Below are positions 61,212-64,000 of a stretch of 64,000 nucleotides of DNA, piece by piece (the first letter of the stretch is position 1; each line of letters opens with the position of its first letter). Made by a program: the position numbers and the translations under genes. The DNA comes from Pseudolabrys sp. GTDB lineage: Bacteria > Pseudomonadota > Alphaproteobacteria > Rhizobiales > Xanthobacteraceae. The stretch spans positions 83,980-147,979 of the forward strand of contig JAURVZ010000071.1 of the NCBI GenBank assembly GCA_030655215.1, read 5' to 3'. Under the pieces are notes generated by a model that had not been told where the DNA came from, ran no database searches, and worked only from the letters and a program-made list of their open reading frames with translations.

Positions 61212-61490
61212 TCAGGCATTTGGTGGCTGATCCGTCGAACGGTCAAGATAGGTGGTCCGCGCCTCCGGCGCGCCGCCGCGCCTGTCGGCGAAGCCGGTGA
61301 CTTCGAGGATGCGGACGGTGCGGTCCAGCGCCACTGTCAGCACATCGCCGATTTTCAGCGCATGGCCCGGCGCTTTGACCTTTTGGCCGTTGACGCGGAC
61401 GTGACCGGACGAAACCAGCGACGCCGCGTCGGTCCGGGTCCGCACCGTGCGGGCGTGCCACAGCCATTTGTCGATGCGCTGCCGATCCAA
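61212..61490 (-). CDS. RNA-binding S4-domain protein (HslR-like)
   Basis: This 92-residue protein consists mainly of an S4 RNA-binding domain (RIDKWLWHARTVRTR near residue 4, then SSGHVRVNGQKVK). It resembles HslR/Hsp15, which recycles free 50S subunits carrying nascent chains. It lies 12 bp downstream of the helicase-like gene on the same strand and 85 bp upstream of fdxA. The C-terminal extension (APEARTTYLDRS) is short. A function in ribosome recovery is likely but not shown. Confidence 0.87.
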   Translation of the reverse strand: MDRQRIDKWLWHARTVRTRTDAASLVSSGHVRVNGQKVKAPGHALKIGDVLTVALDRTVRILEVTGFADRRGGAPEARTTYLDRSTDQPPNA

Positions 61491-61502
61491 GGTTGCCCGG
61501 GG

Positions 61503-64000
61503 CTACTTCTTGTCGCCCTCAAGCGCCTGCTTGAGCGCCGCCAGTTTGGCGAAGGGCGAGTTCGGATCCGGCGCCTTGTCGCGCGAGCCTGAACCCGAGC
61601 CGTGCGGCTTGGCATAATACTGCTCGCGCTCGGCGCGCTCGACCTGATCGCCCTTGTTGCGGCGCGGGCGGTCGCCGAAGTCGCGGCCGCCGCCGGGGCG
61701 TTGGCCGGGTTGACCCGGCCTGAAAGCGGGCTTGGACGCCGGATGCGGCGCGGCCTGACCCGGACGCGTCAAGGCGGCGGGCTTGGCATCGAAGCTCTTG
61801 GACTGACGCTCCGTGCGCTGCTGGCGCTCGTTGCGTTCGGTCCGCGGGGGACGGGGCGTTGCATCGCCAGCGGGGGCAGTCGCGCCATCCGCGGTTACGG
61901 CGGGAGCACCGGCAACAGCCGGCGCGCCACGCGGCGCACGGCGGGGACGATTAGTGTTCGGACGGCGCTCGCCGCCGCCATGACCGCCGGGACGCCAGAC
62001 TTCGATCATCTCGGGTTCTTTGGCGGCGTTAGTTGCAGGCGCGGCGGCTTCTGTCGCCACCGCGGCGCTGTCGGTGGTCACTTCCGTGGCGACCACGCCA
62101 TCGCCGGACAAGGCAGCCGAGGCCTCAGCCGCTTCCGGAATGGTGGTCTCGGCGGCCAGTGGCGACACTTCAACAACCGGCAACATTGAACTGGTCGCCG
62201 GCGCTTCCGTGACCGCAGGTGCTTCGACAGCAGCCGGGGCATCGACGGTTTCTGCATCAGCCGCGACCGGCGCGATCCCAGCTTCCGCAGGTGTCACTTC
62301 AGCAGATGTCTCAGCAGCAGGCGCCGCCTCTACCGGCTTCACCACCTCCGCCGGCTTCGGCTTGCGGTCCATGCGATAGCCGAGCGAGCGCAGGATCGAG
62401 GCAAAATCTTCGCCCGACGCGCCGGTCAGCGAGGTCATCGCGCCGGTCACGGTAAAGCTGCGGCCGTCGAAAGCGCCATCCGGCTTCGGCGTCGCCGCTG
62501 TTTCGCGCCATGACAAGGCGGGGCGAATGAGATCGGCCAAACGCTCGAGAATATCGACGCGCACGGCGCGCTCGCCGGCCACGCGATAACCGGCGGTGCG
62601 GTACAGCGCCTTCGGCGTTTCTTTGTCGATCGGGATCGAGGTGCGGCCGGAGGCTGCCAGATGCAGCAATTCGGTGACGCCCTTGGCGTCGGGCGCTTCA
62701 TTCTTCAACGCCCAGAGCTGCGTCGCCAAGGCGCGCGGCGCCGGCTTCAGCAGGATCGGCAGATAAATATGATAAGCGCCGAAGCGGACGCCGTATTTGC
62801 GCAAGGTGGCGCGCGATGGCTGGTCGAGGCCTTTGACCTCTTCCGCAACCTTCTGCCGCTCCAGCACGCCAAGCGCTTCGACCAGCTGGAACGCGATGCC
62901 GCGCGCCATGCCGGTAATGTCTTCAGCCACCGTCAGCGAGAACAAAGGCGCCAGCAGCTTTTCGATCTGGCTCTTCAGCCAGAGGTCGAGCCGGGTCTGC
63001 ACCAGTTCGCGGGCCGGTCCGGTGAGATGTTCATCGGCAAGGATGCGCACGCGCGGCCGCAGGACATCGTCGCCGGCGACAAGCTTGCCGACCAGGTCGC
63101 CGGTCCAGCGCAGCGCGCCGTCATTGGCGAGAACGATGTGCTCGTTCGAGGCCTGCGACAATTTGGTCGCGCGCTGCTCGATCTCGCTGGCCAGGACTTT
63201 CTGGGCGGCGGAGTTCAGCGTCTTGGCCTCTGACCCTGCGGCCGAGGCGTCGGGCGCAAATGTAAATCCGTCGAGGCGGCCAATAACATGACCCTCCACG
63301 GTGACTTCGCCAGTTTTTCCGATTTCAGTTTCAAGCATCGTGTTCTCTCGTAGTCGCCGCATCAATACGCTAGTGCGACGATCCACGAAGCGTTCGGCCA
63401 ATCGCTCGTGCAGCGCATCGGACAGTTTGTCCTCGATCGCGCGGGTAACACCTTGCCAGTGCTCCGGGTCTGCAAGCCAGTCCGGGCGGTTGGCAACATA
63501 CGTCCAAGTCCTGACATGCGCGATCCGGTTTGACAAAGTGTCGATGTCGCCGTCGGTCCGGTCTGCCTGAGCGAGCTGACGGCTGAACCAATCTGTAGGG
63601 ATGTTACCCTCTCGCATCAAGAAACCATAGAGGGTCACGGCTAATTCCGCGTGGGTCGCCGGCGCGATCTTGCGATAGTCCGGAACCTGGCAGGCATCCC
63701 AGAGCCGCTCGACCGCCAGCGGGTTGCGGGCCATCGCCTTTACATCCTGGTCGCGCACGGCATGTTCGAGAACGAGGATGTCCTCGCCGGTCGGCGCGCG
63801 CGTCAGGCCGGATTCGTTCGGCGCCATCGCCAGTGAGGCCTGCAGCGCGCCGAGCGAGGCGAAATCGAGCGCGCTGTTGCGCCATTGCAGCAAGCGGATC
63901 GGCTCGAATGTGTGACTTTCCAGCGCCTGCACCAGTTCCGGCTCGAATGGATCGCAGCGGCCGGTGGTGCCGAAGGTACCGTCACGGTGCGCGCGGCCGG
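61503..64000 (-). CDS. SKI2-type DEAD/H-box helicase, C-terminal part (5' end beyond the window)
   Basis: The reading frame is open to the window edge. The segment immediately upstream of the first internal GTG reads RDGTFGTTGRCDPFEPEL, so the protein starts outside. About 830 residues are visible: a helical domain with conserved LLQWRN, PLAVERLWDACQVPDY and VRILADEHLTGPARELV, and then a long Ala/Val/Pro/Glu-rich linker followed by a basic C-terminal tail rich in Arg, Gly, Asn and Pro (RRPNTNRPRRAPRGAPA). The helicase motor domains lie upstream. It is probably an RNA helicase for rRNA or mRNA processing, consistent with the S4 protein next to it. The biological target is unknown. Confidence 0.85.
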   Translation of the reverse strand, partial: GRAHRDGTFGTTGRCDPFEPELVQALESHTFEPIRLLQWRNSALDFASLGALQASLAMAPNESGLTRAPTGEDILVLEHAVRDQDVKAMARNPLAVERLWDACQVPDYRKIAPATHAELAVTLYGFLMREGNIPTDWFSRQLAQADRTDGDIDTLSNRIAHVRTWTYVANRPDWLADPEHWQGVTRAIEDKLSDALHERLAERFVDRRTSVLMRRLRENTMLETEIGKTGEVTVEGHVIGRLDGFTFAPDASAAGSEAKTLNSAAQKVLASEIEQRATKLSQASNEHIVLANDGALRWTGDLVGKLVAGDDVLRPRVRILADEHLTGPARELVQTRLDLWLKSQIEKLLAPLFSLTVAEDITGMARGIAFQLVEALGVLERQKVAEEVKGLDQPSRATLRKYGVRFGAYHIYLPILLKPAPRALATQLWALKNEAPDAKGVTELLHLAASGRTSIPIDKETPKALYRTAGYRVAGERAVRVDILERLADLIRPALSWRETAATPKPDGAFDGRSFTVTGAMTSLTGASGEDFASILRSLGYRMDRKPKPAEVVKPVEAAPAAETSAEVTPAEAGIAPVAADAETVDAPAAVEAPAVTEAPATSSMLPVVEVSPLAAETTIPEAAEASAALSGDGVVATEVTTDSAAVATEAAAPATNAAKEPEMIEVWRPGGHGGGERRPNTNRPRRAPRGAPAVAGAPAVTADGATAPAGDATPRPPRTERNERQQRTERQSKSFDAKPAALTRPGQAAPHPASKPAFRPGQPGQRPGGGRDFGDRPRRNKGDQVERAEREQYYAKPHGSGSGSRDKAPDPNSPFAKLAALKQALEGDKK

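Noticed and set aside
1-64000. CRISPR array, insertion sequence or prophage
   Set aside because: No regularly spaced direct repeats, transposase, integrase or phage structural genes were visible on either strand.

Overview
The window is chromosomal DNA of a GC-rich alphaproteobacterium. The order is most likely Hyphomicrobiales (Rhizobiales), near the Bradyrhizobium/Rhodoplanes group. This rests on gene content (MOP-type molybdenum hydroxylases, many orphan TctC/Bug binding proteins, CarD/FdxA/S4/helicase neighbours, an IF-1 paralogue beside a DEAD-box helicase) and on families of palindromic intergenic repeats typical of that group. It is a species-level inference only. I see no phage, insertion sequence, integrase, CRISPR array or rRNA. 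One tRNA gene is present.

Layout. 1-4.4 kb: a TPR-methyltransferase (cut by the window edge), a fatty acid hydroxylase family membrane protein and a lone molybdopterin-binding hydroxylase subunit. 4.7-8.3 kb (minus): semialdehyde dehydrogenase, enoyl-CoA hydratase and CaiB-type CoA transferase. 8.7-10.6 kb: DEAD-box RNA helicase and a long-tailed IF-1. 10.6-14.3 kb: three transglutaminase-like proteins and a divergent N-formylglutamate amidohydrolase. 14.5-16 kb: a secreted S10-type peptidase. 16.1-28.1 kb: a purine uptake and degradation island with urate oxidase PuuD, a UraD-UraH fusion, a BMP-family ABC transporter, an 8-oxoguanine/guanine deaminase-like enzyme and a two-gene xanthine dehydrogenase. 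Sigma-54 type promoter sequences lie in front of the transporter and the deaminase, which suggests nitrogen-limitation control.

28.3-35 kb holds the most interesting locus: DUF2126 transglutaminase, a fused circularly permuted ATP-grasp/alpha-E protein, and another transglutaminase with start and stop codons overlapping. It looks like a peptide ligation/hydrolysis system of unknown product, and the three transglutaminases at 10.6-13.4 kb may belong to the same biology. 35-42.1 kb: two complete NitT/TauT-type ABC transporters followed by an M24 (creatinase/aminopeptidase P fold) protein whose metal site is degraded. 42.2-44.7 kb: a branched-chain amino acid type binding protein and an MFS exporter. 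44.7-52.6 kb: a LysR-centred catabolic region. One arm is a minus-strand run (TctC, HD hydrolase, TctC, SDR, M19 dipeptidase) and the other is a plus-strand arm (LysR, enolase-superfamily enzyme, TctC).

52.6-64 kb: tRNA-Arg(CCT), a fourth TctC protein, a nuclease-like/M48 protease pair, an extradiol dioxygenase, a small membrane protein, a FliK-like/FlhB-C-terminus-like pair, a small basic protein, and the minus-strand series helicase (cut by the window end), S4 RNA-binding protein, ferredoxin FdxA and CarD.

All calls come from reading the sequence and recognising families. No database search was run.
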